A DNA stretch of 64,000 nucleotides, taken from NCBI RefSeq assembly GCF_024380015.1, contig NZ_CP101508.1, forward strand, positions 1,426,902-1,490,901, given 5' to 3'. Numbering within the stretch: position 1 is the stretch's first letter; each line of letters starts with the position of its first letter. The notes beneath the pieces are model-generated. The model was not told the origin of the DNA. It was given only the letters and a program-made list of their open reading frames with translations, and made no database searches. The stretch comes from Photobacterium atrarenae (GTDB lineage: Bacteria; Pseudomonadota; Gammaproteobacteria; Enterobacterales; Vibrionaceae). The position numbers and the translations under genes are program-made. Of the stretch, positions 35,342-45,456 are shown piece after piece.

Positions 35342-36175
35342 TTAGCACATCCGGCGCTTCAGCCCGCTGATATCCAGTAGCCGGGTGGCGATTTCTTCGA
35401 CCGACAACGAGGTGGTATTGAGGTACGGGATTGCTTCCCGACGGAACATAGATTCTACCTTATTGAGCTCGGTTTCACATTGATGCTGGCTGGCATAATC
35501 ACTGTTGGCATAGCGGCCATTTCGGATCTCGACCAGGCGTTCGGTTCCGATTGTCAAACCATAGGTTTTGTAGCGAAACGGCTCAATGGCAGCCGGTAGC
35601 CTTAGTTTATCCATATCCTCGGCAATGAAGGGATAGTTCACGGCGCGGATCCCGAATTGCATGGCCAGATACAGGCTGGTCGGGGTTTTGCCGCAGCGCG
35701 AGACCCCCAATAAAATGATGTCAGCCTGTTCGAGGTTATTCAACGAGATGCCATCATCATGGGCCAGGGTGTACTCAATGGCTGCGATGCGATCCTGGTA
35801 ACTGGCGGCATCTTTGTTAATACTGTGGGAGCGGTGCAGCATGGGTTTGGGCTCCATTTGCAAATCCTGTTTCAGTGGCTCAACCAGGGCGTTCAGAACA
35901 TCATAAAAGTTCGCCTGGCTCTGCTCGATAATGGCTTTGATTTCCGGTAGCACAATGGAGTAGAACACCAGGGGTTTGACACCGGTCTCCTGATAGGCCA
36001 GATTGATTTTGCGCTGGACATCGTGAGCGCGATCGGCAGTTTCGACAAAGGGAAGGGTCGTTTGCCGGGTCTCAATGGGAAATTGGCCCAAAACTGCGTG
36101 GCCAAGTGTTTCAGAAGTAATCGCTGTACCGTCAGAAACGTAAAACACATCACGAAAATTGGATTTGCGCTGCAT
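35342..36175 (-). CDS. ppsR: PEP synthase regulatory protein (bifunctional kinase/phosphorylase)
   Basis: 277 residues, the length of E. coli PpsR (YdiA, DUF299). It begins with [20 protein letters not shown] and has the P-loop GVSRCGKT at 157-164. It inactivates PEP synthase by ADP-dependent phosphorylation of a threonine next to the catalytic histidine and reactivates it by phosphate-dependent removal. It is divergent from its target gene ppsA, across a 221 bp shared promoter region. Confidence 0.95.
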   Translation of the reverse strand: MQRKSNFRDVFYVSDGTAITSETLGHAVLGQFPIETRQTTLPFVETADRAHDVQRKINLAYQETGVKPLVFYSIVLPEIKAIIEQSQANFYDVLNALVEPLKQDLQMEPKPMLHRSHSINKDAASYQDRIAAIEYTLAHDDGISLNNLEQADIILLGVSRCGKTPTSLYLAMQFGIRAVNYPFIAEDMDKLRLPAAIEPFRYKTYGLTIGTERLVEIRNGRYANSDYASQHQCETELNKVESMFRREAIPYLNTTSLSVEEIATRLLDISGLKRRMC

Positions 36176-36245
36176 AAAAAGTTGAATCCTTAAAAATAAT
36201 CTGTAACTTAAAGGGCATTAAATACTTATAACAATAACCTTACAG

Positions 36246-36289
36246 GGTATCTATTCTTGTTTTACATACTTAAGGTAAAACAAAATACC
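36246..36289. promoter_or_regulatory. Large inverted repeat in the ppsR-ppsA promoter region
   Basis: Perfect inner arms TTGTTTTAC / GTAAAACAA (36257-36265, 36275-36283) lie inside outer arms GGTAT / ATACC (36246-36250, 36285-36289). The symmetry and position suggest a regulator site controlling one or both divergent genes; it is not a Cra consensus. Confidence 0.5.
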
Positions 36290-36396
36290 TGGGACGGGGA
36301 CATATTGTGACGCAGTATTTTTTTGACTGCCAGAGCAATCGTTTTCGTTGAGGGGTTGCCCACATAAACTGTTGAATCCAATAAAGGAGAGTTGCC

Positions 36397-38766
36397 GTGC
36401 AACAGAATGTTGTTTGGTATGATGCTTTGTCAATGAACGATGTTGATAAAGTAGGTGGAAAGAATGCATCACTAGGTGAAATGGTTGCGAACCTGGCGAA
36501 TGCCGGCGTGAAAGTACCAAATGGATATGCCACGACATCACATGCATTTAATCAGTTTCTTGAAGCGAACGATCTGAACGATCGCATCCATGATCTGCTC
36601 GATGCACTGGATGTGGATGATGTGAGTGCGTTGCAAAAGGCAGGAGAAACGATCCGCAATTGGGTTCTTGAAGCACCGCTTCCAGCTGAGCTGGAACATG
36701 AAATCCGTGAATGTTACAAGGAGCTGGGTGAAGGTGACGAGATGCTGTCTGTTGCTGTTCGCTCTTCCGCAACCGCAGAAGACCTGCCGGATGCATCCTT
36801 TGCCGGCCAGCAGGAAACCTTCCTCAACGTTCGTGGGATTGATGCGGTGATTGAAGCTGTGAAGCACGTATTTGCTTCGCTGTTTAACGACCGTGCGATT
36901 TCCTACCGTGTTCACCAGGGCTTTGAGCACAAAGGTGTGGCGCTGTCAGCAGGGATCCAGCGCATGGTTCGTTCTGACGTGGCTTCTTCGGGTGTGATGT
37001 TCACCCTGGATACGGAGTCCGGCTTCGATCAGGTGGTGTTTATCACATCATCCTGGGGTCTGGGCGAAATGGTTGTTCAGGGCGCTGTGAACCCGGATGA
37101 GTTTTACGTGCACAAACCAACGCTGGAAGCTGGTAATCCAGCAGTGGTTCGCCGTACCTTTGGGTCAAAGCAAATCAAGATGGTTTACGCTGGCGGCAAA
37201 GAGCTGGGCAAACAGGTTGAAATTCTCGATACCACAGAAGAAGAGCGCAAGCAGTTCTCGCTGACCGACGCTGAAATCGAGTCTCTGGCCAAACAAGCCA
37301 TGATCATCGAAAAACACTACGGCCGTCCGATGGACATCGAGTGGGCGAAAGATGGGGTGACTGGCGAGTTGTTCATTGTTCAGGCGCGTCCGGAAACGGT
37401 TCGCTCACGTGATGATGCAACGGTTATGGAACGTTTCCACCTCAATGGTGACAGTAATGTTCTGGTTGAAGGTCGTGCTATCGGTCAGCGCATCGGTACC
37501 GGTCAGGTTCGCGTTGTCTCTGACTTGAGTCAGATGGATCAGGTGCAGAAAGGCGACGTGCTGGTTGCTGACATGACAGACCCGGATTGGGAACCTGTGA
37601 TGAAGCGTGCTGCAGCAATTGTCACCAACCGTGGCGGCCGTACCTGCCACGCCGCGATTATCGCCCGTGAACTGGGGATTCCGGCTGTGGTCGGCTGTGG
37701 CAACGCAACAGACACCCTGGTTGACGGCCAGGAAGTGACCGTTTCTTGTGCCCAGGGTGAGACTGGCTTCATTTATGAAGGTGAGCTCGAGTTTGAAGTG
37801 CGCCGCTCTGCGGTTGACGATCTGCCGAACCTGCCGCTGAAAGTCATGATGAACGTGGGTAACCCGGACCGTGCTTTTGATTTCGCCTGCATTCCGAACG
37901 AAGGGGTTGGCCTAGCGCGTCTGGAATTCATCATCAACAAGATGATCGGCATTCACCCGAAAGCGCTGCTGAACTACAGCGAGCAGTCGGATGAGCTGAA
38001 AGCGGAAATCGACCAGCGTATCGTTGGTTACTCGGATCCGGCTGAGTTCTATATCGAGAAGCTGACGGAAGGGATCTCAACCCTGGCCGCTGCCTTCTGG
38101 CCAAAACGCGTGATTGTTCGCATGTCAGACTTCAAGTCGAATGAATACCGTAACCTGATTGGTGGTGTTCACTTTGAGCCGACTGAAGAAAACCCGATGC
38201 TTGGCTTCCGTGGCGCTTCTCGCTACATTTCGCCGAAGTTCGAAGATTGTTTCGCTCTGGAATGTGAAGCCATCAAGCGTGTTCGTGAGCGTATGGGTCT
38301 GAAGAATGTGGAAATCATGATCCCATTCGTTCGTACCGTGAGCGAAGCGGCGGGCGTGATTGACCTGCTGGCGAAGTTCGACCTGCGTCGCGGCGAGAAC
38401 GGCCTGAAAGTTATCATGATGTGTGAGCTGCCTTCGAACGCGATTCTGGCGGATGAGTTCCTCAAGTACTTCGACGGCTTCTCCATCGGTTCGAACGACA
38501 TGACGCAGCTGACGCTGGGTCTGGACCGTGACTCTGGTGAGATTGCCCACATGTTCGATGAGCGGAATGACGCGGTGAAAGCCATGCTGTCGATGGCGAT
38601 TAAAGCCGCCAACAAAGCCGGGAAGTACGTCGGGATTTGTGGTCAGGGTCCGTCGGATCACGAAGATCTGGCGGACTGGTTAATGGAGCAGGGCATCGAC
38701 TCTGTCTCGCTGAACCCGGATACTGTGGTTGAAACCTGGCTGCACCTGGGTGAAAAACACGCATAA
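36397..38766 (+). CDS. ppsA: Phosphoenolpyruvate synthase
   Basis: 789 residues (E. coli 792). An N-terminal ATP-grasp domain ([12 protein letters not shown] at about 20-31) precedes a swivelling phosphohistidine domain with [17 protein letters not shown] (His418) and a C-terminal PEP-binding TIM barrel with GICGQGPSD (Cys748). It converts pyruvate, ATP and water to PEP, AMP and phosphate for gluconeogenesis. The start is GTG at 36397 with a strong AAAGGAGA. Codon use looks that of a well-expressed gene. Confidence 0.97.
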   Translation: MQQNVVWYDALSMNDVDKVGGKNASLGEMVANLANAGVKVPNGYATTSHAFNQFLEANDLNDRIHDLLDALDVDDVSALQKAGETIRNWVLEAPLPAELEHEIRECYKELGEGDEMLSVAVRSSATAEDLPDASFAGQQETFLNVRGIDAVIEAVKHVFASLFNDRAISYRVHQGFEHKGVALSAGIQRMVRSDVASSGVMFTLDTESGFDQVVFITSSWGLGEMVVQGAVNPDEFYVHKPTLEAGNPAVVRRTFGSKQIKMVYAGGKELGKQVEILDTTEEERKQFSLTDAEIESLAKQAMIIEKHYGRPMDIEWAKDGVTGELFIVQARPETVRSRDDATVMERFHLNGDSNVLVEGRAIGQRIGTGQVRVVSDLSQMDQVQKGDVLVADMTDPDWEPVMKRAAAIVTNRGGRTCHAAIIARELGIPAVVGCGNATDTLVDGQEVTVSCAQGETGFIYEGELEFEVRRSAVDDLPNLPLKVMMNVGNPDRAFDFACIPNEGVGLARLEFIINKMIGIHPKALLNYSEQSDELKAEIDQRIVGYSDPAEFYIEKLTEGISTLAAAFWPKRVIVRMSDFKSNEYRNLIGGVHFEPTEENPMLGFRGASRYISPKFEDCFALECEAIKRVRERMGLKNVEIMIPFVRTVSEAAGVIDLLAKFDLRRGENGLKVIMMCELPSNAILADEFLKYFDGFSIGSNDMTQLTLGLDRDSGEIAHMFDERNDAVKAMLSMAIKAANKAGKYVGICGQGPSDHEDLADWLMEQGIDSVSLNPDTVVETWLHLGEKHA

Positions 38767-38800
38767 ATAACCGGCTGACCGTATTCGGTTCACTGTCTGG

Positions 38801-38853
38801 TCCGCACCTGTCCCTGGCTGACGCAAGTCGCCAAGGCAGGTGCGGACTTTTTT
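38801..38853 (+). terminator. ppsA terminator
   Basis: Stem TCCGCACCTG / CAGGTGCGGA (38801-38810 and 38837-38846) with a 26-base loop that can fold further, followed by six T. Confidence 0.82.
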
Positions 38854-38979
38854 GTATGGGCGCAATAGTGATCTCAATCGTCACGGTTTGATGCGATTGG
38901 TATAATATGTAATAAGTTTGATAATAAACTTGGGCTCAGTTAGTATCCCTGAGTCACAGTTGGAATTGATGAAGGGCGA

Positions 38980-39729
38980 ATGAAACCAAAGATTTACCTG
39001 ATCCCGGGTACCATGTGCACCGCGCTGTTGTGGTGTCGTCTGATGCCATACCTGGAATCTGCTGTTGAGATCATTCCCCTGCCACCGTATCAGCATGCCT
39101 CGCCATCAGCATATTTCAGCCAATTGCGACAGTTGCTGCCTCAAAGGCCGGTTAATCTGGTCGGTTTTTCACTCGGGGGCTATCTTGCTGCCAGTTTTAG
39201 CACCCAGTTTCCGGCGCAGGTTCAACAGCTGTTCGTAATTTCTAACACGCCCTGTGCACTAAGCGACACGGAACTGACCGCGCGACAGCAAGCTCTGGTG
39301 CTGGTGGATCGTTATGGGTACAAGGGGATCAGTCGCAAACGGGCGGCTGATCTTTTGGATCGCCAAGCTTCATCGTGTCCGCTTGCTGAGCCGAATCATA
39401 CCAGCGCAGATGAAGCATTGATTGACATCATTGTTGAAATGGATCGCGTGTTGGGTGAGTCGACATTCAGGCTTCAATTGCAGACTGCCTCGGCAAGGCA
39501 AGATCTGATGGCGGACTTATTGGCGGCTGGCGTGCCCACCACGTTTTACTACAGCGAAGGAGATCCGCTACTCCAGACCGACTGGTTTCAGCGCTTGCAA
39601 ACCAGGGCTCAGGATAGACATATCGGTTTGCTGCCGACATCCGGGCGCGGGCATATGCTGCCGCTGGAAAAACCGAATGAGCTGGCTGTGCACCTGCTGA
39701 ACTGGCTGGGCTTGGATGACTTGCAATAG
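38980..39729 (+). CDS. Alpha/beta hydrolase
   Basis: 249 residues, alpha/beta-hydrolase fold. The oxyanion-loop region LIPGTMCTALLW (7-18) and nucleophile elbow GFSLGGY at about 62-68 (Ser64) are visible, and GHML near 225 carries the catalytic histidine. No lid or signal peptide is obvious, so it is probably cytoplasmic. The substrate is unknown. It is 92 bp upstream of the sugar-exporter-like gene on the same strand. Confidence 0.82.
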   Translation: MKPKIYLIPGTMCTALLWCRLMPYLESAVEIIPLPPYQHASPSAYFSQLRQLLPQRPVNLVGFSLGGYLAASFSTQFPAQVQQLFVISNTPCALSDTELTARQQALVLVDRYGYKGISRKRAADLLDRQASSCPLAEPNHTSADEALIDIIVEMDRVLGESTFRLQLQTASARQDLMADLLAAGVPTTFYYSEGDPLLQTDWFQRLQTRAQDRHIGLLPTSGRGHMLPLEKPNELAVHLLNWLGLDDLQ

Positions 39730-39820
39730 TCGCGTTTATCCAAGCTGTGCCCCGTCGATGTTTGTTGCGTGAAACAACTGTACATCACATTAAATTTATG
39801 GAATCCCAACAGGAGTTTGC

Positions 39821-41068
39821 GTGTATCAATCTGCGTTGCTGTTTGTCAAAGGAGAAGCCGGGCGATTCTTTTTCGTCAACGGTTTTACCGCGCTGGCGTT
39901 CTCTTTTATTTTGCCCATTATGAGTCTGTTTCTGGTCAAACAGCTCGGTTTGGATCCGAGCTATATCGGGGTGTATACCGTCAGTGTCGCTTTGTCGGGG
40001 ATGGTGATCAGCCACCGCCTCGGTGCGTTATCGGATCGGGGCGTGCAGGACAAGAAGCTGTTTCTGCTGGGTGTCGCGGGGATTGCAATGGCCGCGCTGT
40101 GTTTTTCGATGGCGACGGCGTTCTGGCAGGTGCTGTTGACCGGCGTGCTGTTTATGGGGCTGGGGAGCGCGTCGATCCCGATGATCCTGGCGATGATCCG
40201 TCGTTATGCAGAAAGTTCGGGGCAGGACAGCACCCGGATCAACTCGCAAATGCGATCCTCGGTATCTCTGGTGTGGATCATCGGTCCGGCAATGGCGTTT
40301 GCTTCTGTTGAGCAGTTTGGCTTTCAGGGTAACTTCTTTCTGGCTGGTACAATTGCGGTGCTGGTGGGTCTGTTCACCTGGCGGGCGATTTCCGGTGATG
40401 ACCGTCGCCAAGTTCAATCGATCGAGCTCGATAGCCAGGACGTGAAGAAAGACGCTGCACAGGAGAAAGCACGGCTGCCAGCTCGGGTCTGGTGGCTCGG
40501 CTTGGTGATTTTCCTGGCCAATATTGCCAACAGTACCTATATCACCAGTATTCCGTTGTATCTGACGGAAACGCTTGGGATGTCAACTTCTTTTCCTGGC
40601 GTTTTGATCGGGTTGACGGCAGCCTTCGAGATCCCGGTGATGCTGCTGTCGGCGCGCTGGGCGAGCCGATACGGCAAGCGTCCGGTGATCCTGTGCAGTT
40701 TCCTGCTGGCGGCCGTGTTTTACATCGGTCTGCAAGTGGCTGAAACGCCTTTGGCATTTGTTATCCTGCAGGTTTTTAATGGTCTGTTTTTCGGAATATT
40801 TGTCGGGCTTGGGATCAGTCTGCTTCAGGATGAAGCACCGGAACATGTCGGGAAAGCATCCGCGTTCTACACCAATGCGATGGCGGTTGGCACGATGGCC
40901 GGTACATCATTAATGGGGGTGGTTGCGGGCGCTTTTGGCTATAAGCAGGCCCTGCTGATCAGCCTGGGTGCGATTTCACTGGCGTTTGTTCTGCTGCTGG
41001 CCATTGAGCTTCGGGCACGGCGGATGCAGTCGCAGCAAACGCGCGTAGCACAGCTTTCTTCCCGTTAG
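39821..41068 (+). CDS. MFS transporter, sugar efflux (SetA/SotA) type
   Basis: 415 residues with about 12 membrane helices. Features of the SET family include the N-terminal FFFVNGFTALAFSFILPIMS, the loop motif HRLGALSDRGVQDKKL and INSQMRSSVSLVWIIGPAMA; the central loop is short and charged. SET proteins export lactose, glucose analogues or other sugars by proton antiport. The start is GTG at 39821 with AGGAG at 39811-39815. The exact substrate is unknown. Confidence 0.82.
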   Translation: MYQSALLFVKGEAGRFFFVNGFTALAFSFILPIMSLFLVKQLGLDPSYIGVYTVSVALSGMVISHRLGALSDRGVQDKKLFLLGVAGIAMAALCFSMATAFWQVLLTGVLFMGLGSASIPMILAMIRRYAESSGQDSTRINSQMRSSVSLVWIIGPAMAFASVEQFGFQGNFFLAGTIAVLVGLFTWRAISGDDRRQVQSIELDSQDVKKDAAQEKARLPARVWWLGLVIFLANIANSTYITSIPLYLTETLGMSTSFPGVLIGLTAAFEIPVMLLSARWASRYGKRPVILCSFLLAAVFYIGLQVAETPLAFVILQVFNGLFFGIFVGLGISLLQDEAPEHVGKASAFYTNAMAVGTMAGTSLMGVVAGAFGYKQALLISLGAISLAFVLLLAIELRARRMQSQQTRVAQLSSR

Positions 41069-41108
41069 TTTGAGTCTCAATGGTGTTAAACCGATACCCA
41101 CTCATGGG

Positions 41109-41219
41109 TCACAGCCAGAATAAGACTATGACGAGCATCGTCAGCAGGGCCAGATTGATGTTCTGGATCACTTGATGTCGGTACAGTTGTTTCATCATAT
41201 CCGCTGAAAATTGGACCAT
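41109..41219 (-). CDS. Small single-helix membrane protein, start uncertain or frameshifted
   Basis: The only complete ATG frame here encodes 36 residues with one strong membrane helix at the C-terminus (INLALLTMLVIVLFWL). The same frame is open further upstream to about 41393 and would encode a proline-rich segment (GPGPKPSQSS, KPKQPAEPRKIYTREQAQ) but has no start codon. An ATG at 41398-41396 with a good AAAGGAAAG site lies in another frame, two bases off. So either a frameshift (mutation or sequencing error) split a gene of about 95 codons, or only the short protein is made. The rest of 41069-41474 is non-coding. Confidence 0.45.
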   Translation of the reverse strand: MVQFSADMMKQLYRHQVIQNINLALLTMLVIVLFWL

Positions 41220-41474
41220 TTGTGCCTGCTCCCGAGTGTATATTTTCCTGGGCTCAGCGGGTTGTTTGGGCTTGGTTAAAGACTGCGGGGCGATGTCGAT
41301 AGTTAGCGGCAGCCGAGCGGAGGACTGTGAAGGTTTCGGGCCCGGACCAGCGTGACGGATTCTGCTGGGATCAGAGATTGGCGGCGAGGTAACGTCATGA
41401 TGCTTTCCTTTCGAGCAGATTCAGAGGCGTGTGGGCGGTTTGAATGGTTCCGTGTCAGCGCCTCTGTTGCCTGA

Positions 41475-42692
41475 TTAATGAATATTTCTCACGGCGCGGA
41501 CAAAGTGCTTTTGCTGCCGCTTGCCACCCAAGATGCTCAGCCCATTGCCTGCCTGGACAATTTTGAGACTGGTGTGCTGTACCCCCGGGAGATCCAGTCC
41601 CCGGGTTGCCGGCTCGTGGTAATGCGCCAGCAGTGCATCCCCGGTCGAGTGACCAAACTGGATAGTCGATGCGCCGGCAGATCTTTTTATGCTGGTAGAG
41701 CTCCAGTACAGGGCATAGTCAATGTCCCCGGATTCACGTTGATACAGGGACGTCACAAACCGAGGGGAAATCGGTGGTTTGCCTGTCGCCACACGATTGT
41801 AATCGACAATGCTCTGGAGCTCTTTAATATTGGGGACCCGCCAGTCGAGGTAGCCGCCGTAGCTAAGGTTTTCTGCATATTGGAGGACGTCCTGCCAGCT
41901 GAGTGGCCGCATACTGTCCAGGGTGCTCCACATCAGGCCGGTGGCCACATCAGAGATCGTGCCGTCGCCATTATCAATCAGGCGGTTCTTGCCATAATCT
42001 GGATTCCCCCGGACCAGCCGGATGTAAAAGCGGCGATTTTGTGAGGGCTCAACCGGATAGGCTTTGAGCTGGCCACTGGCGAAATTGACGGTATAGACCA
42101 CATCACCGTGGGTGATCTTTCCTCCGGAGAGCCGGGTGCGGGTAGCAAAAATGGCATTGAGGTTATGGGAAGCCGGATACTGGAAATCAAAGTATGCCGT
42201 GTCAATAAAAGGCATCGCATCGGCAGCTGCCTCAATGCTGTTGTAGGGATTCTCCCTGTACTGCCCTGAAAAGTTCACCAGCGAAAACAGCTCTTTGGCG
42301 TTTGGCAGGCGCCAGTCAGGGTAGCCGCCGAGCATTGCTTCTTTGGCAGCAGCCTCGGCTTGCGCCAACGTCACCAGGGTATAGCTCTTCTGCCACATCA
42401 AGCCCGTAGTTTGATCGATGATTGTGCCGTCACCATTGTCGATATATTGCGAAGCCGGCGCTGTATATTGGGCATCCTGTCCGGTGAACGGCTGATGGCG
42501 CGACGGGCATGGGATCGGTTGTGGCGATTGCTCGAAGCACTGGTTCAGGCCGCTATCAACCACGGTAAACGGGAACAAGGTATCGCGCTGCAATTCGTAG
42601 GCTGATGCAGTATAAGTTGGCTGACGCTCCTCGTGAATACACGCCGTCAGGGCGGAAGAAGTGAGAAATAGGGTGACAAACTTGACCATCAT
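41475..42692 (-). CDS. Lipoprotein with two DUF1566 (Lcl-type) domains
   Basis: 405 residues. The start at 42692 is supported by AAGG seven bases upstream; an ATG seven codons earlier has no ribosome site. A lipoprotein signal ends in LTAC (cysteine about 18). Two repeats of the DUF1566 pattern follow: YIDNGDGTIIDQTTGLMWQ ... YPDWRLPNAKEL at about 82-140 and LIDNGDGTISDVATGLMW ... YLDWRVPNIKEL at about 238-292. Each ends with a YWSST or RLVRG-type strand. DUF1566 is a C-type-lectin-like extracellular module; relatives bind host or matrix molecules. Function here is unknown. Confidence 0.85.
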   Translation of the reverse strand: MMVKFVTLFLTSSALTACIHEERQPTYTASAYELQRDTLFPFTVVDSGLNQCFEQSPQPIPCPSRHQPFTGQDAQYTAPASQYIDNGDGTIIDQTTGLMWQKSYTLVTLAQAEAAAKEAMLGGYPDWRLPNAKELFSLVNFSGQYRENPYNSIEAAADAMPFIDTAYFDFQYPASHNLNAIFATRTRLSGGKITHGDVVYTVNFASGQLKAYPVEPSQNRRFYIRLVRGNPDYGKNRLIDNGDGTISDVATGLMWSTLDSMRPLSWQDVLQYAENLSYGGYLDWRVPNIKELQSIVDYNRVATGKPPISPRFVTSLYQRESGDIDYALYWSSTSIKRSAGASTIQFGHSTGDALLAHYHEPATRGLDLPGVQHTSLKIVQAGNGLSILGGKRQQKHFVRAVRNIH

Positions 42693-42793
42693 GAATGCCT
42701 TACGCGTTCCCATCAACTGGGCGAAAAATCAGTAACGAAATCATAAAGAGCGTTTTTTTGGGTCCCAAGCCCGCGAATAACTTTTGACTGGAT

Positions 42794-43234
42794 TCAGGCG
42801 TATTGTGCTCTCGCCAGCGCCTGGTTGATTCTCTGTTCAATCGCGACGCGTGTTCCTTTGAACAGCTGACCCCGATGCAGCATGTACCATCCGTTTGATT
42901 CGCCGGTGTCGTTGATAATTTTAAAGCCGCGATGAATCACGATTTGACGCGTGAATGCGGCGCTACCAAAGTGCTTCGAGCCGGGTTTCACGGCCACTTG
43001 TTTGTCGCACCACCTGTCGATACGTTCTTTCAGCGAGTCCAGATCGCCGGAGATCACCTGTTGATTGACTTTGGCTTTCCAGTCATCGGTGTTTCCGGTG
43101 GCGTTTTCGACCAGGTGCTCCCGGTAAACCAGTCGCTCAACTGCCGGGAGGAGCGGCTCTGAACCAAACAGGTGACGAGTTCGTTGTGCCCGGCGGGCGC
43201 TGAATGTTGTTGTCAGAAACTGACGCAGAGACAT
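42794..43234 (-). CDS. Uncharacterised soluble protein
   Basis: 146 residues with a good GGAAGG ribosome site before the ATG at 43234. It is basic and lacks a signal peptide or membrane segment. The C-terminal half (GFKIINDTGESNGWYMLHRGQLFKGTRVAIEQRI) looks like a small beta-alpha fold but matches no family I know. It is 101 bp upstream of the DUF1566 lipoprotein gene on the same strand. Confidence 0.55.
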   Translation of the reverse strand: MSLRQFLTTTFSARRAQRTRHLFGSEPLLPAVERLVYREHLVENATGNTDDWKAKVNQQVISGDLDSLKERIDRWCDKQVAVKPGSKHFGSAAFTRQIVIHRGFKIINDTGESNGWYMLHRGQLFKGTRVAIEQRINQALARAQYA

Positions 43235-43410
43235 CTTGTTCCTTCCTTGTGGTGATTACTGTGGCTAAGAATAAGGTCACAATGGTCAGCAAAAATGGAA
43301 AGAATGAGGAGGAAATAAGGAAATGGAATAACATACATTTTAAATGTATGATTGTTTCAAGGTGATTTTGCTTGCCTGTTGATGAAAAAGTTCAATCAAG
43401 GGAAACGCTT

Positions 43411-43893
43411 ATGGGTGACTTTGAATTACTGGTACTAGCCAGGGTATTGCATGTTTCAGGGGTGGTGATGTGGATTGGTGGGGTGGCCTTTGTGACGACT
43501 GTGCTGATCCCTTCACTCAGAAAGACCACGGATGCCGATCAACGTTTGGCATTGTTTGAACAACTGGAAGGCCGGTTCGGTTTACAGGCCAAGCTCACGA
43601 CTCTGATCACTGGCGTCAGTGGCTATTACATGCTGGAAACGCTCAACGCATGGGATCGGTACCTGCACCCGCAGTTTTGGTGGATGCACCTGATGACCGT
43701 GGTGTGGGGGATTTTCACTCTGGTGCTCTTTGTATTGGAGCCTCTGGTGCTGCATCGCTGGTTTCACCAGCAGGCGGTGAAAAACAGCGAACGGGCTTTT
43801 GTCTGGCTGCACCGAATGCACCAGGGATTGCTGAGCCTGAGTTTGATCGCGGTGTTCGGGGCGGTGGCCGGTGCCAATGGTTATGCGTTTTAG
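43411..43893 (+). CDS. Four-helix membrane protein, CopD/DUF2269-like
   Basis: 160 residues with four membrane helices. The first has the pattern ARVLHVSGVVMWIGGVAF typical of CopD-like and DUF2269 proteins; histidines at the ends of helices 1, 3 and 4 (HVSG, WWMHLM, HRMHQG) could bind heme or copper. Start ATG at 43411 with AAGGGA upstream; the earlier in-frame start lacks a ribosome site. Function is uncertain. Confidence 0.65.
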   Translation: MGDFELLVLARVLHVSGVVMWIGGVAFVTTVLIPSLRKTTDADQRLALFEQLEGRFGLQAKLTTLITGVSGYYMLETLNAWDRYLHPQFWWMHLMTVVWGIFTLVLFVLEPLVLHRWFHQQAVKNSERAFVWLHRMHQGLLSLSLIAVFGAVAGANGYAF

Positions 43894-43953
43894 GAAATAA
43901 GGAAAGTTTGCAGCCGGGAAGGGCGTTGTTACATGTTTGTCTGAGATGAAAAA

Positions 43954-43979
43954 TGCCGCCCCGTGGAGCGGAGGCGGCA
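43954..43979 (-). terminator. Terminator of the GAPDH gene
   Basis: Stem TGCCGCC / GGCGGCA (43954-43960, 43973-43979); the minus-strand transcript continues into ATTTTT, so it ends the GAPDH gene and may also stop the converging plus-strand gene. Confidence 0.75.
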
Positions 43980-44022
43980 AAGAGCAAGAGGGTATTTATA
44001 GTTATCTTTCAGCTAGCGATTG

Positions 44023-45456
44023 TTATACAGCTGGATACGTGTTGTAGCGAACACCCATCATTTGTTCCATACAGTGAACAACCTGGCAGCTGTAGCCGAA
44101 TTCGTTATCGTACCAGATGTACAGCACACAGCGTTTGTCCTGGGCAATCGTCGCTTCGCCGTCAACCACACCGGCATGGCGAGAGCCAACAATGTCGGTA
44201 GATACGATTTCAGTCGACTGGGTGTAATCAATCTGGCCGGACAGTGGCGAGTTGATAGCCATTTCGCGCAGGTAGTTGTTTAGTTCTTCTGCAGAAACAT
44301 CTTTTTCCAGGTTCAGGTTGGCAATCGCCATCGACACGTTTGGCGTTGGGACGCGGATAGCGTTACCGGTCAGCTTACCGGCCATTTCCGGCAGCGCTTT
44401 GGCAACGGCTTTCGCAGCACCCGTCGAGGTCAGAACCATGTTCAGCGCCGCTGAGCGGCCACGACGGTCGCCTTTGTGGAAGTTGTCAATCAGGTTCTGG
44501 TCGTTGGTGTACGAGTGAACTGTTTCGATGTGGCCAGACAGCACGCCGTACTTGTCGTTGACCGCCTTCAGCACCGGGGTGATGGCGTTGGTGGTGCAGC
44601 TGGCTGCCGAGATGATCTTGTCTTCATCCAGGATCACAGACTCATTCACACCGAAGACCACGTTTTTGATATCGCCTTTGCCCGGGGCTGTGAGCAGAAC
44701 CTTCGCGGCGCCCGGAGAAGCCAGATGCTGGCTCAGGCCTTCTGCGTCACGCCACATACCCGTGTTGTCGACAACCAGAGCGTTGTTGATGCCATAGGCA
44801 GTGTAGTCAACATCTGCAGGGCTGTTCGCGTAGATCACCTGGATGTAGTTGCCGTTGACGATAATTGCTTTGCGCTCTTCATCAACAGTGATGCTGCCGT
44901 TGAACTGACCGTGTACGGAGTCACGGCGCAGCAGGCTGGCACGTTTTTCCAGATCACCGCCTTTACCGCGAACCACAATGGCACGTAGGCGCAGTGGGTA
45001 ACCCTGACCGCTCTTGTCAATCAGCAGGCGAGCCAGCAGACGACCGATACGACCAAAGCCGTACAGCACGACATCACGTGACTCAAGAGACTGCGAGCTG
45101 CTTAGCGATTCAGCCAGGGCTGTTTGCAGGTAATCAGTCAGGTTGCTTTCGTCTTCGTTCTTGCTCCAGTAGTCGTGCGCCATACGGCCAACATCGATAC
45201 GGCAAGGGGACAGGTCCATTTCGGTAAGCGCTTTAACCAGCGGCAGAGTTTGCGCTGGGGACAGCTCGCTGCCGGTATAACGGCGTGCAAAGCGGTGTGC
45301 TTTGATGATATCGATGACAGAAGCATTCACAATTTGGCGGCCGAACAGCAGGACTTCAACGCCTTTCTGACGGTATAGCTGGCCAAGAAGTGGTGAGATG
45401 GATTCTGCATTGGTTTGGCTTGTTTGCCAGTCTAGAAGATATTTTTCCGGACTCAT
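44023..45456 (-). CDS. Glyceraldehyde-3-phosphate dehydrogenase, long form with N-terminal extension
   Basis: 477 residues against about 330 for GapA. The first 125 residues are a helical extension not found in classical GAPDH. The NAD-binding motif LYGFGRIGR is at 131-139 and the catalytic cysteine is Cys287 in SAASCTTN, with the catalytic domain following (HSYTNDQNLID, RAAAxN-like SAALNMVLTSTGAAKAV). The last part YIWYDNEFGYSCQVV is typical. This long class is seen in Vibrio and related bacteria. It probably oxidises glyceraldehyde-3-phosphate; a preference for gluconeogenic direction or NADP is not readable from sequence. Confidence 0.9.
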   Translation of the reverse strand: MSPEKYLLDWQTSQTNAESISPLLGQLYRQKGVEVLLFGRQIVNASVIDIIKAHRFARRYTGSELSPAQTLPLVKALTEMDLSPCRIDVGRMAHDYWSKNEDESNLTDYLQTALAESLSSSQSLESRDVVLYGFGRIGRLLARLLIDKSGQGYPLRLRAIVVRGKGGDLEKRASLLRRDSVHGQFNGSITVDEERKAIIVNGNYIQVIYANSPADVDYTAYGINNALVVDNTGMWRDAEGLSQHLASPGAAKVLLTAPGKGDIKNVVFGVNESVILDEDKIISAASCTTNAITPVLKAVNDKYGVLSGHIETVHSYTNDQNLIDNFHKGDRRGRSAALNMVLTSTGAAKAVAKALPEMAGKLTGNAIRVPTPNVSMAIANLNLEKDVSAEELNNYLREMAINSPLSGQIDYTQSTEIVSTDIVGSRHAGVVDGEATIAQDKRCVLYIWYDNEFGYSCQVVHCMEQMMGVRYNTYPAV

